Of a DNA stretch of 64,000 nucleotides, positions 57,562-64,000 are shown piece after piece. Origin of the DNA: Leptolyngbya sp. SIOISBB (GTDB lineage Bacteria; Cyanobacteriota; Cyanobacteriia; Phormidesmidales; Phormidesmidaceae); the NCBI GenBank assembly GCA_010671905.1, contig JAAHII010000001.1, positions 3,968,001-4,032,000 of the forward strand. Direction: 5' to 3'. Under the pieces are notes generated by a model that was not told the origin of the DNA, ran no database searches, and worked only from the letters and a program-made list of their open reading frames with translations. Within the stretch, counting starts at the first letter, position 1, and every line of letters begins with the position of its first letter. The translations under genes were made by a program, and so were the position numbers.

Positions 57562-58134
57562 AGTGATTACTTTTAGTGTAACTAAGTCGGTTGAACGAGA
57601 TCGCCTCTATGCCATTGAGAAAAGCGATCACTCTCTTTAATCTCCTACACTTAGAGGTGATAGCGACGGTTGTGAACCGCTAAGGAGGTGCGATCGCGAT
57701 GATTGCCCTATCTGATAAAACCCCCATGTCGTTCGATGAATTCGTGGAGTGGTATCCCGAAGATGCCGAGCACCGCTACGAACTAAAACGGGGAGTGGTC
57801 ATTGAAATGCCGAAGCCTAGAGGCAAGCATTCCAGAGTTGCGGGAGATTTGGCTTATGAATTGGGATCAGCTATTCGGCAAGTACATCAGCCGTGGTTTA
57901 TTCCAAAAGAGTGCCTGCTCAAGATTGCTGATGACACCGGATATGAACCTGATATCGTGGTGCTAGACGCAGCATTTATCTCGGATGAGCCACGCTGGGA
58001 ACGCGAATCGATCATTACGTCGGGCCAGAGCATAAAGCTAGCTGTTGAGGTAGTGTCTACAAACTGGCGCACTGACTATCTCATCAAAATGGCTGACTAT
58101 GAAGCCATGGGCATCCCGGAATATTGGATTTTGG

Positions 58135-60536
58135 GTGCGACGTGAAAGCTGTACCTGCTGACTGAGAGGCCGTCCTCTCTGGGGAATTCTTGCTCCCCAT
58201 CGTCCCGTAACGGGGTCAATGACCCTGCCTACATTGGTAGTAAGTAATGAATCCAATGGAATGCAAGGCACGCAAGCCTGACCTCTGGCAGCCTCCAGCC
58301 GGAGCGAGTGCAAGACGAAGACTGTGAAGGGTTAACGGAAGTGAATCATCGTAAGTGTCGTCACAGTAGCCGAGTGAAAGAGGCTGAAACACTCTGACCA
58401 AAAGGTAAGTGGGTGGGCGGTCAAAGTCTATTAGTTGACCGTGCAGGAACCGAACTCCCACCGGCATATAGATGGAACCCCACACCGTCGTAGGTCACAG
58501 GTAGGGAACACGGTAAGCCCGATAGGGTCTGGGGCAGAGGTCGATAGCCCCAGTAAGCCGGTCTGTAAAGGCGGCAGAACTCCCTAGCGGGTAAAGGAAA
58601 CTGGAGAAAGCGAAAGCTGCGGGTAATGCCGTAGATAGGGGTTCAGGCTTTGCCCTAGACCGAAAGGTCGCAGACTTCCAGTGGGTCTTCACCGATCAAG
58701 CAAAGTAAGGGAACCTAATCGTTGGTGAAAGATAGAGCCGCGAGCGGCATCGGAGCGACGACAGCGCGAGTGGACTGGCACAGTATCGACTGGAAGCGAG
58801 TCAACCAGCGGGTGCGGAACCTGAGACGGCGCATTTATCGGGCGAGCCAACAGCAGCAGTGGAATCGGGTGAGAAGCCTGATGAAACTGATGCTACGAAG
58901 TTACGCCAATGTGTTGTGGTCAGTGCGGCGAGTCACGCAACTGAATGCCGGACGCCAGACGGCAGGCATTGATGGCCATACCGCGTTAACGCCCGCCCAG
59001 CGGGTAAACCTGGTGCATCAGATGTCGCTTTATGCGCCGCATCAAGTGCGTCCAGCCCGACGGATATATATCCCCAAGGCGAACGGCAAACGGCGTCCTC
59101 TGGGAATCCCCTGTGTTCTTGAGCGCGTGGCGCAAAGCCTCGTCAAGAATGCACTGGAACCCAGTTGGGAAGCTCGTTTTGAAGCACACAGCTACGGGTT
59201 TAGGCCCGGACGCAGTGCCCAGGACGCTATCGACCAAACGTGGATTCGCCTCAACAAAGGTCATGACAGTTGGATACTCGATGCCGATATCAAAAGTGCG
59301 TTTGATACCATCAGCCATGACTTCATTCTCGATGCCATTGGGCTCTGTCCCGGTCGTGAATGGATTCGGCAATGGTTGAAGGCTGGATATCTGGAAGCGG
59401 AGGTGTTTCATCCGACCGATGCGGGCACTCCGCAAGGCGGCGTCATCTCTCCGCTCCTCGCCAATATTGCCCTTGATGGCATGGGTGAGCTTTTGGGTCA
59501 GTTCCGTGACCGCAAAGCCTTCCCCCGCACCGAAGCGGGTCGGGAGGGGCAAGTTGGATACCGCTAGGTCACCCGCTACGGGTTCATCCGCTATGCCGAC
59601 GACTTTTTAGTCACGGCTCGCAGCCGCGAAGCGCTTGAAACCGTCGTCCCGCTCCTGCAAGACTGGCTCCAGCAGCGCGGGCTGATGCTCCATCCGGAGA
59701 AGACGCGCATTGTCCACAAAGACGATGGCTTTGATTTCTTGGGGTTCCATATCCAATCCCGACAAGGAAAGTGCTTAATTACCCCCCAGGTGGCGAAGGT
59801 GAAAGCCAAACTGCAAGTGCTACGAGCCTGGCTCAAGGCGCATCTGCACACTTCACCGGCCCTGGTCATCCGTTTTCTCAACCCGATTTTGCAGGGTTGG
59901 GGACGCTACTATCGCCATGTCGTCAGTAAGCGGGTTTTCAATGCCATGGATGACCAACTCTGGCGCGCGATTTGGCGGTGGTGCCTCAGACGGCATCCCA
60001 ACAAATCCAAAACCTGGGTGGCTAAGCGCTACTTCAAAGCCTTTGGCTATCGGCATTGGGTGTTTGCTGCCAACGTACAGACGCCAACCGACGGCGACAA
60101 GTCCATCTCATTGTTTCGGCTTGATTCCTTAACCATTGAGCGACATGTCAAAGTCAAAGGCACGGCCTCACCGGATGATCCTGAACTCCACGACTACTGG
60201 CAACAGCGTCAACAGCGGCACGGCAAGCGGTATTGGAGTCGCGGCTCCACTTATTATCGCCTTGCCCAAAGTCAACATTGGCGGTGTCCAGTTTGTGGTG
60301 AAGCTCTCATCAATGGCGAGGAAGTCCATGCTCATCACCGCTCCCCGGTGAGGATGGGTGGCATGAGTCTGGACGAAAATCTACAATTGCTCCATCATGC
60401 CTGTCATCGGCAGGTGCATGGCAAGGCTAAAACGCTCGTTGGTTCGCAGAGGGCTTGAGCCGGATGAGGGGAAACTATCAAGTCCGGTTCTTAGGGGGGA
60501 GAGGGGCAGCGATGTCTTTCTCTCCTACCCAACAAC
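58135..60536 (+). mobile_element. Group II intron, 2.4 kb
   Basis: The 5' end GTGCGACG matches the group II consensus GUGYG and sits exactly where the Uma2 frame stops. The 3' end ...CCTACCCAACAAC is followed by exon 2. Domain V is clear at 60457-60490: GAGCCGGATGAGGGGAAACT and the closing AAGTCCGGTTC. Domain VI follows (GGGAGAG...CTCTCC) with a candidate branch A at 60527. Domains I-III lie in 58135-58720 as a structured non-coding stretch, and domain IV carries the maturase. The boundaries are supported by the restored Uma2 reading frame. Confidence 0.92.
58725..60458 (+). CDS. ltrA: Group II intron reverse transcriptase/maturase with HNH domain; internal TAG
   Basis: The start is GTG at 58725 (TTG at 58722 also possible). 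RT blocks: KPANGKRRPLGIP-like IPKANGKRRPLGIPCVLERV, FRPGRSAQDAIDQTW, WILDADIKSAFDTISHDFIL, GTPQGGVISPLLANIALDGM. TAG at 59565 follows GQVGYR and the frame continues VTRYGFIRYADDFLVTARS with the catalytic YADD. Maturase domain X shows LQGWGRYYRHVVSKRVFNAM. The HNH endonuclease has WRCPVCGEAL, EEVHAHHRSPV, and LLHHACHRQVHG. All domains are intact apart from the amber codon between blocks 4 and 5, which would cut off the catalytic half of the RT. Confidence 0.93.
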
Positions 60537-60854
60537 ATTATCTGGGGCTTGGCGGACGACGCTACATTGGTTCTCCTAAACAGCCGACACTTACGGTTTG
60601 TACGCTGGTAGATGGAGAATATGAGCTGAGCCAGTTTCGGGGCAGCGATCGCATCCTTTCCAGAACCTTTACTGACCTACAACTCACGGCGGAGAAGGTG
60701 TTTAACGGGTCTGTATGAAACCTCTCAAGTTCCAATTGAACATGAGATCGCCCCAACGACCACTCAGCAGACTACTTCAAAGGCATTGCCAACGCTCGGC
60801 TTTTGAATGCCACAATAAAGCGTAAGGCGATCGCACCTAGCCCCTCACCAAGCC

Positions 60855-61427
60855 ATGACTGCCAGCAAGCACTACGCCTCATTCACCGCTGAAGAATATT
60901 TGGAGATCGAGCGCATTAGCCCGATTAAGCACGAGTATGTGCAAGGGCAAGTCGTGGCGATGGCGGGTGCGAGTAAAGCCCACGTCATCATCACCGGGAA
61001 CCTTTCAACGCTACTGGTCAACCATCTGCGAGGTTCAGGGTGTCTCGCCTATGCTGCTGATATGAAAGTGCGTTTGCCAGAGCCAGATCTTTTTTACTAC
61101 GCTGACTTGGCAGTGACGTGTGATGAACGCGATCGTGTGTCTAGTGAAGACTACATTCTCTACCCGAAACTCATTATTGAAGTCTTGTCAGATTCGACTG
61201 CAGCTTTCGATCGGGGTGATAAATTTACCGATTATCAGTCCAATCCAGTGCTTGAAGAATACGTCTTGGTCCATCAAAAGCAGCTTCTAGTCGAGCGATT
61301 TCAGCGAAAAGCCAATAATCTCTGGGTGCCTCACATTTTTCGGGACAGCGATCGCATAGAGTTATCGAGCATTGGCTTTACCTGCGCTATTACTGACCTG
61401 TATGAAAATCTGGATCAGCTGCGTTAA
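60855..61427 (+). CDS. Uma2 family protein
   Basis: A 190-residue protein: FTAEEYLEIERISPIKHEYV, GQVVAMAGASKAHVIITGNL, DLFYYADLAVTCDERDRVSS, LYPKLIIEVLSDSTAAFDRG and VLEEYVLVHQKQLLVERFQR. The Asp of YADLAV and Glu of IEVLS are the nuclease-type acidic pair. It is close to the Uma2 protein at 45161, sharing VTCDERDR and VLSDST-AFDRGDKF. Upstream (60761-60790) and downstream (61448-61475) lie related copies of a CTCAGCAG...TTCAAGG...TTGCC motif. Confidence 0.9.
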   Translation: MTASKHYASFTAEEYLEIERISPIKHEYVQGQVVAMAGASKAHVIITGNLSTLLVNHLRGSGCLAYAADMKVRLPEPDLFYYADLAVTCDERDRVSSEDYILYPKLIIEVLSDSTAAFDRGDKFTDYQSNPVLEEYVLVHQKQLLVERFQRKANNLWVPHIFRDSDRIELSSIGFTCAITDLYENLDQLR

Positions 61428-61554
61428 CGAGCCAGCGCCCTAACGATAACTCAGCAGCCTGTTTAAGGATTTGCCAGCGAGATCGCCGCTACACGCGATC
61501 TCAGACTTGAGCGTATTCACTGATCTGATACGGATAAAGCTGAGAGCAGATTCT

Positions 61555-61659
61555 TGTAGCGATCCGCAGTTTGGTTAGATTACTCCAGATCGCTGTAATC
61601 GCTGTCTGACAAACCTTTCAATTCCGAATTCCGACCTCAGCATTCCGAATTCTGCTATT
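61555..61659 (-). mobile_element. MITE-like repeat, copy 3 (inverse orientation, diverged)
   Basis: Read on the minus strand, this begins AATAGCAGAATTCGGAATGC, continues TGAGGTCGGAATTCGGAATT and ends ACTGCGGATCGCTACA. It aligns end to end with copies 1 and 2 over 105 bp. Its terminal bases have drifted (AATAGCA and GCTACA for TATAGCA and GCTATA), so it is the oldest or least active copy. It lies between a Uma2 gene and the convergent histidine kinase. Confidence 0.75.
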
Positions 61660-61667
61660 GAAACTGC

Positions 61668-63755
61668 CTATGACGCTAAGGCCGAGGTCGAGTCTGTCGT
61701 GACGCTCCCTTGCACATCTGCTGGCAAAGCCTCAGTGGGCAAAGTAATCACAAATTCCGTGCCCTCTCCCACCTGGGAATTGACCTCAATCCGGCCCTGG
61801 TGATGTTCGACAATTTTGAAACAAATGCCCAGCCCGAGGCCCGTCCCTTTACCCACTTCCTTAGTTGTAAAGAAGGGATTGAAAATCTGGGTCTCTACCT
61901 CAGGGGTCATACCAGGCCCCGTATCTCGAATCCTGACTTGAATCTTGTCAGACTCGAAGACTCGCGTCGCGATCGTTAATTGCTTGGGGTCGCTGTCATG
62001 GTCAAACATGGCATCCAGTGCATTCGCGACGATGTTGGTGAAAACTTGATTGAGCTGAGCCGGCGAGCAGCGCACCAGGGGCAAAGCGCCATACTCTTTA
62101 ATCACATCAATGCCATGTTTGAGGCGATGGTTCAAAATCAGCAGAGTACTGTCCAGCCCTTCATGAATATCCACCTCTTTGACAACCGCTTCGTCTAGTC
62201 GAGAATAGTTGCGCAGGGACACCACAATATCCCGAACTCGCTTCGTTCCAGTTTTCATCGACTGCAACAATTTGCTCGAATCTTCTAGCACAAATTTCAG
62301 GTCAATCTCTTTTTCCTTCGCGAAGATAGCTTCGGTTGGCTCCGGGTATTCGCGCTGATAAGTTTCCAAGAGAGCTCGTAAATCTTGGATGTACCCCTTG
62401 AGAGGGATGATATTCCCTTGAATAAAGTTGATGGGATTGTTAATTTCATGGGCGATACCCGCTACCATCTGCCCTAAGCTCGACATTTTTTCCGTCTGAA
62501 TGAGCTGCGACTGAGCTTCCTTAAGCTCTGCGAGGGCGCTGGTGAGTTCTGCGGTGCGGCTCTCTACTTGAGCTTCGAGGGTGTGGCTTGCTCGTTCAAG
62601 GTCATGGGTATATTGCCCAACCCAGGCAATCAGTTGGTTCAACGCCTCAGCCAAAGCCCCGATTTCATCTTCGCGATCGGCAGACGCCCGTAAACTAAAG
62701 TTTTCCTGCTCGACTACTTGCTTAGCCGTGTCCGTAATCGACTGGACGGGTTTGGCAATTCTGCGTGCCAGCCAATATCCGGCTATTGCAGCCAGCCCTA
62801 AGCTCAAGCCAGATATCCCCACAATCACTAACCAGAGCGCTCGCTGAGCTTGTTGTACAGGTTTTTGAGAAATCAATAAGGCGACATCAAAATGGTCACC
62901 CGCAGCACCCTCTAAAGAAAAAATTCTTGTAACATAATTTTTATTTTGCTGCAGTTGCGTTGCCGCATTGTCGTCGTGATAGAAAGAATCTATCCATTGC
63001 AGCGTATGGGGACTCGGTACAGAGGTTGACGCGACCACCTGACCGTCAGACAGGAGCAAGATCTCTTCGCCAATATCCTGATTAATTTGAGTGAGGAGCT
63101 CATCGCTGAGCGCCACCCCGAGCACCACCCCGCCCACAATGCCTTGCTGGGTTTTAACAGGAGACGTACCCACCACTAGGGGCGGGGCCGAATCGCCACC
63201 ACTGACGACAGTAGAAAAGTCAGCCCCCTTTAACACCAGATTGAGGAGAATATCTTGCTCAAGGTTAGCGTCTCGCAAAGCGTTAGTCCGAGTATCCAGC
63301 AGGACTTGACGATCGGTATCTAAAATTTGGATGACATCAGCATCCAAAATTGGTTTGAGGGGCAAGAGCTTCTGCTGCAGTGCTTGCCGGTCACCCTCGG
63401 CGGTATAGCGGGTAATTGCAGGTTCAACCGCCAACAGACGAGCATCGCGCCGTAGGCTCTGCAGCTTCTGTTCTAAGTCCCGCTCAACCAGATTGGCCAA
63501 ATCAATGGCTTTCTCTGCCTGCTTGCGATCAAGGATATTGGCAAAATATTCCCCCAGGACGAAAGTTCCTGTCGTCCACAGTCCTAGAAACAAGAGGATG
63601 AATGGCAGCGCGATTTTAACCGGTAAGGGCGATCGGCGATAATTACAAATGTGATTGATCACAGCCATGACCTCAGCGGTTTTCAGAAATAATGTATGGA
63701 GAGAGCGGTTGGTCACCATCGCAGCGGCAAAAGTTGGCCATCGCAGCCTCTCCAT
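61668..63755 (-). CDS. Cache-type sensor histidine kinase
   Basis: Up to 695 residues. Three in-frame ATGs (63755, 63719, 63668) are possible; 63668 gives a short N-terminus before the first helix. From 63755, the first helix is at about 45-68, an extracytoplasmic Cache-like sensor at about 75-320 (DADVIQILDTDRQVLLDTRT, VVLGVALSDELLTQINQDIG), a second helix at about 320-342 and a HAMP region with DEIGALAEALNQLIAW. The kinase core has VAGIAHEINNPINFIQGNI (His near 436), NQVFTNIVANALDAM, RDTGPGM, FNPFFTTKEVGKGTGLGLGI. Core sequence is very close to the kinases at 3540 and 11367. A PstS-like gene lies upstream on the same strand. Confidence 0.9.
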   Translation of the reverse strand: MERLRWPTFAAAMVTNRSLHTLFLKTAEVMAVINHICNYRRSPLPVKIALPFILLFLGLWTTGTFVLGEYFANILDRKQAEKAIDLANLVERDLEQKLQSLRRDARLLAVEPAITRYTAEGDRQALQQKLLPLKPILDADVIQILDTDRQVLLDTRTNALRDANLEQDILLNLVLKGADFSTVVSGGDSAPPLVVGTSPVKTQQGIVGGVVLGVALSDELLTQINQDIGEEILLLSDGQVVASTSVPSPHTLQWIDSFYHDDNAATQLQQNKNYVTRIFSLEGAAGDHFDVALLISQKPVQQAQRALWLVIVGISGLSLGLAAIAGYWLARRIAKPVQSITDTAKQVVEQENFSLRASADREDEIGALAEALNQLIAWVGQYTHDLERASHTLEAQVESRTAELTSALAELKEAQSQLIQTEKMSSLGQMVAGIAHEINNPINFIQGNIIPLKGYIQDLRALLETYQREYPEPTEAIFAKEKEIDLKFVLEDSSKLLQSMKTGTKRVRDIVVSLRNYSRLDEAVVKEVDIHEGLDSTLLILNHRLKHGIDVIKEYGALPLVRCSPAQLNQVFTNIVANALDAMFDHDSDPKQLTIATRVFESDKIQVRIRDTGPGMTPEVETQIFNPFFTTKEVGKGTGLGLGICFKIVEHHQGRIEVNSQVGEGTEFVITLPTEALPADVQGSVTTDSTSALAS

Positions 63756-63801
63756 CCATCAGACTGGGAGGACGACAACTGTCACTGAAAAGGACAGCGT
63801 T

Positions 63802-63857
63802 CCTCCATCGAAAACAGGGTCACTGTTCAAAACAGGTCACTGTTCAAGCGATGGAGG
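63802..63857. repeat. Stem with two tandem repeats in the kinase leader
   Basis: CCTCCATCG (63802-63810) is inverted at 63849-63857. Between them lie two direct repeats, AAAACAGGGTCACTGTTC (63811-63828) and AAAACAGGTCACTGTTC (63829-63845), differing by one G. A G10 run follows at 63862-63871. It sits between the PstS-like stop and the kinase start, so it could be an operator pair or a termination structure. Confidence 0.6.
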
Positions 63858-63889
63858 CTATGGGGGGGGGGAAAACCCGATTCATTTGC

Positions 63890-64000
63890 TTATGGAGAGA
63901 TGAACTCGGCTTCCACAAGAATGTCTTGTCCCTCTGGAGTGGCCATGAAATCAACCAAAGCTTGGACTTCTGGCTTAGGCGATTGCGAAATAACGAACCC
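63890..64000 (-). CDS. PstS-like substrate-binding protein (C-terminus only)
   Basis: The last 36 residues are visible: GFVISQSPKPEVQALVDFM, then ATPEGQDILVEAEFISP and TAA. The pattern (hydrophobic strand, KPxVxALVxFMxxPEGQxIL, xxFIP at the end) is typical of the C-terminus of phosphate-type (PstS/PBP-like) periplasmic binding proteins. The N-terminal part is outside the window. Family call is tentative because so little is visible. Confidence 0.6.
   Translation of the reverse strand, partial: GFVISQSPKPEVQALVDFMATPEGQDILVEAEFISP

Larger units (their letters stand above)
57699..60718 (+). pseudogene. Uma2 family gene split by a group II intron
   Basis: Exon 1 (57699-58134) encodes 145 codons plus one base: PMSFDEFVEWYPEDAEHRYE, KRGVVIEMPKPRGKHSRVAG, YEPDIVVLDAA, IKLAVEVVSTNWRTDYLIK and GIPEYWIL. 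Exon 2 (60537-60718) continues YLGLGGRRYIGSPKQPTLTV and ends FNGSV. Joining the exons gives a 205-residue Uma2 protein with IPEYWILDYLGLGG in frame. The PDIVV and VEVVS motifs carry the nuclease-type acidic residues. A strong ribosome site (TAAGGAGGTG) precedes the ATG. The gene needs intron splicing to be expressed; whether splicing occurs is uncertain because of the stop in the maturase. Confidence 0.88.

Noticed and set aside
8663-59567. Repeated in-frame TAG codons (SET relic, GNAT relic, transposase relic, maturase, frame before CapA) as a hint of stop-codon recoding
   Set aside because: Intact genes such as nusB, ftsY and the DUF3368 toxin end at TAG at the expected length, and most TAG-bearing frames also show frameshifts or TGA. 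Ordinary decay explains them better.
63862-63871. G10 homopolymer as a phase-variation tract
   Set aside because: It lies outside any coding frame and away from an obvious promoter, and homopolymer length here is suspect.
1-64000. CRISPR arrays, rRNA genes or a prophage
   Set aside because: No regularly spaced direct repeats, no rRNA sequence and no phage structural genes apart from the single spike-like gene were seen.

Overview
The window looks like chromosome from a filamentous or Leptolyngbya-like cyanobacterium. The HIP1 octamer GCGATCGC and its core recur throughout. The gene set is also cyanobacterial: a Calvin-cycle type class II fructose-bisphosphate aldolase, DevB/DevC/DevA-like exporter genes, PEP-CTERM and CapA-like proteins, Uma2 family genes, and histidine kinases with the H-box typical of the phylum. 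GC is moderate in most genes. Clearly AT-richer islands occur at the cyt b5-desaturase (37.2-38.6 kb), the unknown gene at 48.6 kb and the DUF262/HEPN pair (52.9-54.7 kb).

Layout. 0-9 kb: a truncated rhodanese-like protein, small membrane and secreted proteins, an epoxide-hydrolase-like enzyme, a Cache-type histidine kinase, a decayed transposase interrupted by a 101-bp MITE, and an unrecognised helical (possibly heme-oxygenase-like) protein followed by a decayed SET-domain gene and a terminator. 9-22 kb: a PuuE-like deacetylase divergent from a GNAT enzyme, a second histidine kinase, an IS110 remnant, an orphan VgrG-like spike, threonine aldolase, a PEP-CTERM protein, a chloride-channel relic, fructose-bisphosphate aldolase, a GNAT relic and tRNA-Lys. 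22-30 kb: core metabolism and secretion (lysC, a YHS lipoprotein, nusB, ftsY), with a single-base homopolymer insertion disrupting both lysC and ftsY, then a nucleotidyltransferase, glutathione peroxidase and a 2OG-Fe(II) oxygenase. 30-38.6 kb: a rearranged Dev-type exporter (membrane fusion protein, tandem cyclase protein, permease), divergent from an ABC ATPase fused to two GAF domains, and beside a cytochrome b5-desaturase. 39-52.6 kb: CapA-like, SH3, GNAT, universal stress, LD-carboxypeptidase, Uma2, exported RidA, two paralogous membrane proteins, small conserved proteins and clpB. 52.9-61.7 kb: the accessory island, with a DUF262-HEPN pair, an orphan antitoxin-like gene, a complete IS66 element with 8-bp target duplication, a UPF0175/DUF3368 toxin-antitoxin module, a Uma2 gene split by a group II intron, another Uma2 gene and a third MITE copy. 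61.7-64 kb: a third histidine kinase and the C-terminus of a PstS-like binding protein.

Main points. (1) A 101-bp TA-flanked MITE has three copies at one spacing; one sits in a transposase relic whose reading frame is restored exactly if the element and one TA are removed. (2) The DUF262-HEPN operon is the best candidate for a little-described defence or toxin system. (3) The exporter locus joins ABC ATPase, GAF and nucleotide-cyclase modules. (4) lysC, ftsY and the IS66 transposase each carry one extra base in a homopolymer, which points to sequencing error or slippage rather than three independent gene losses.
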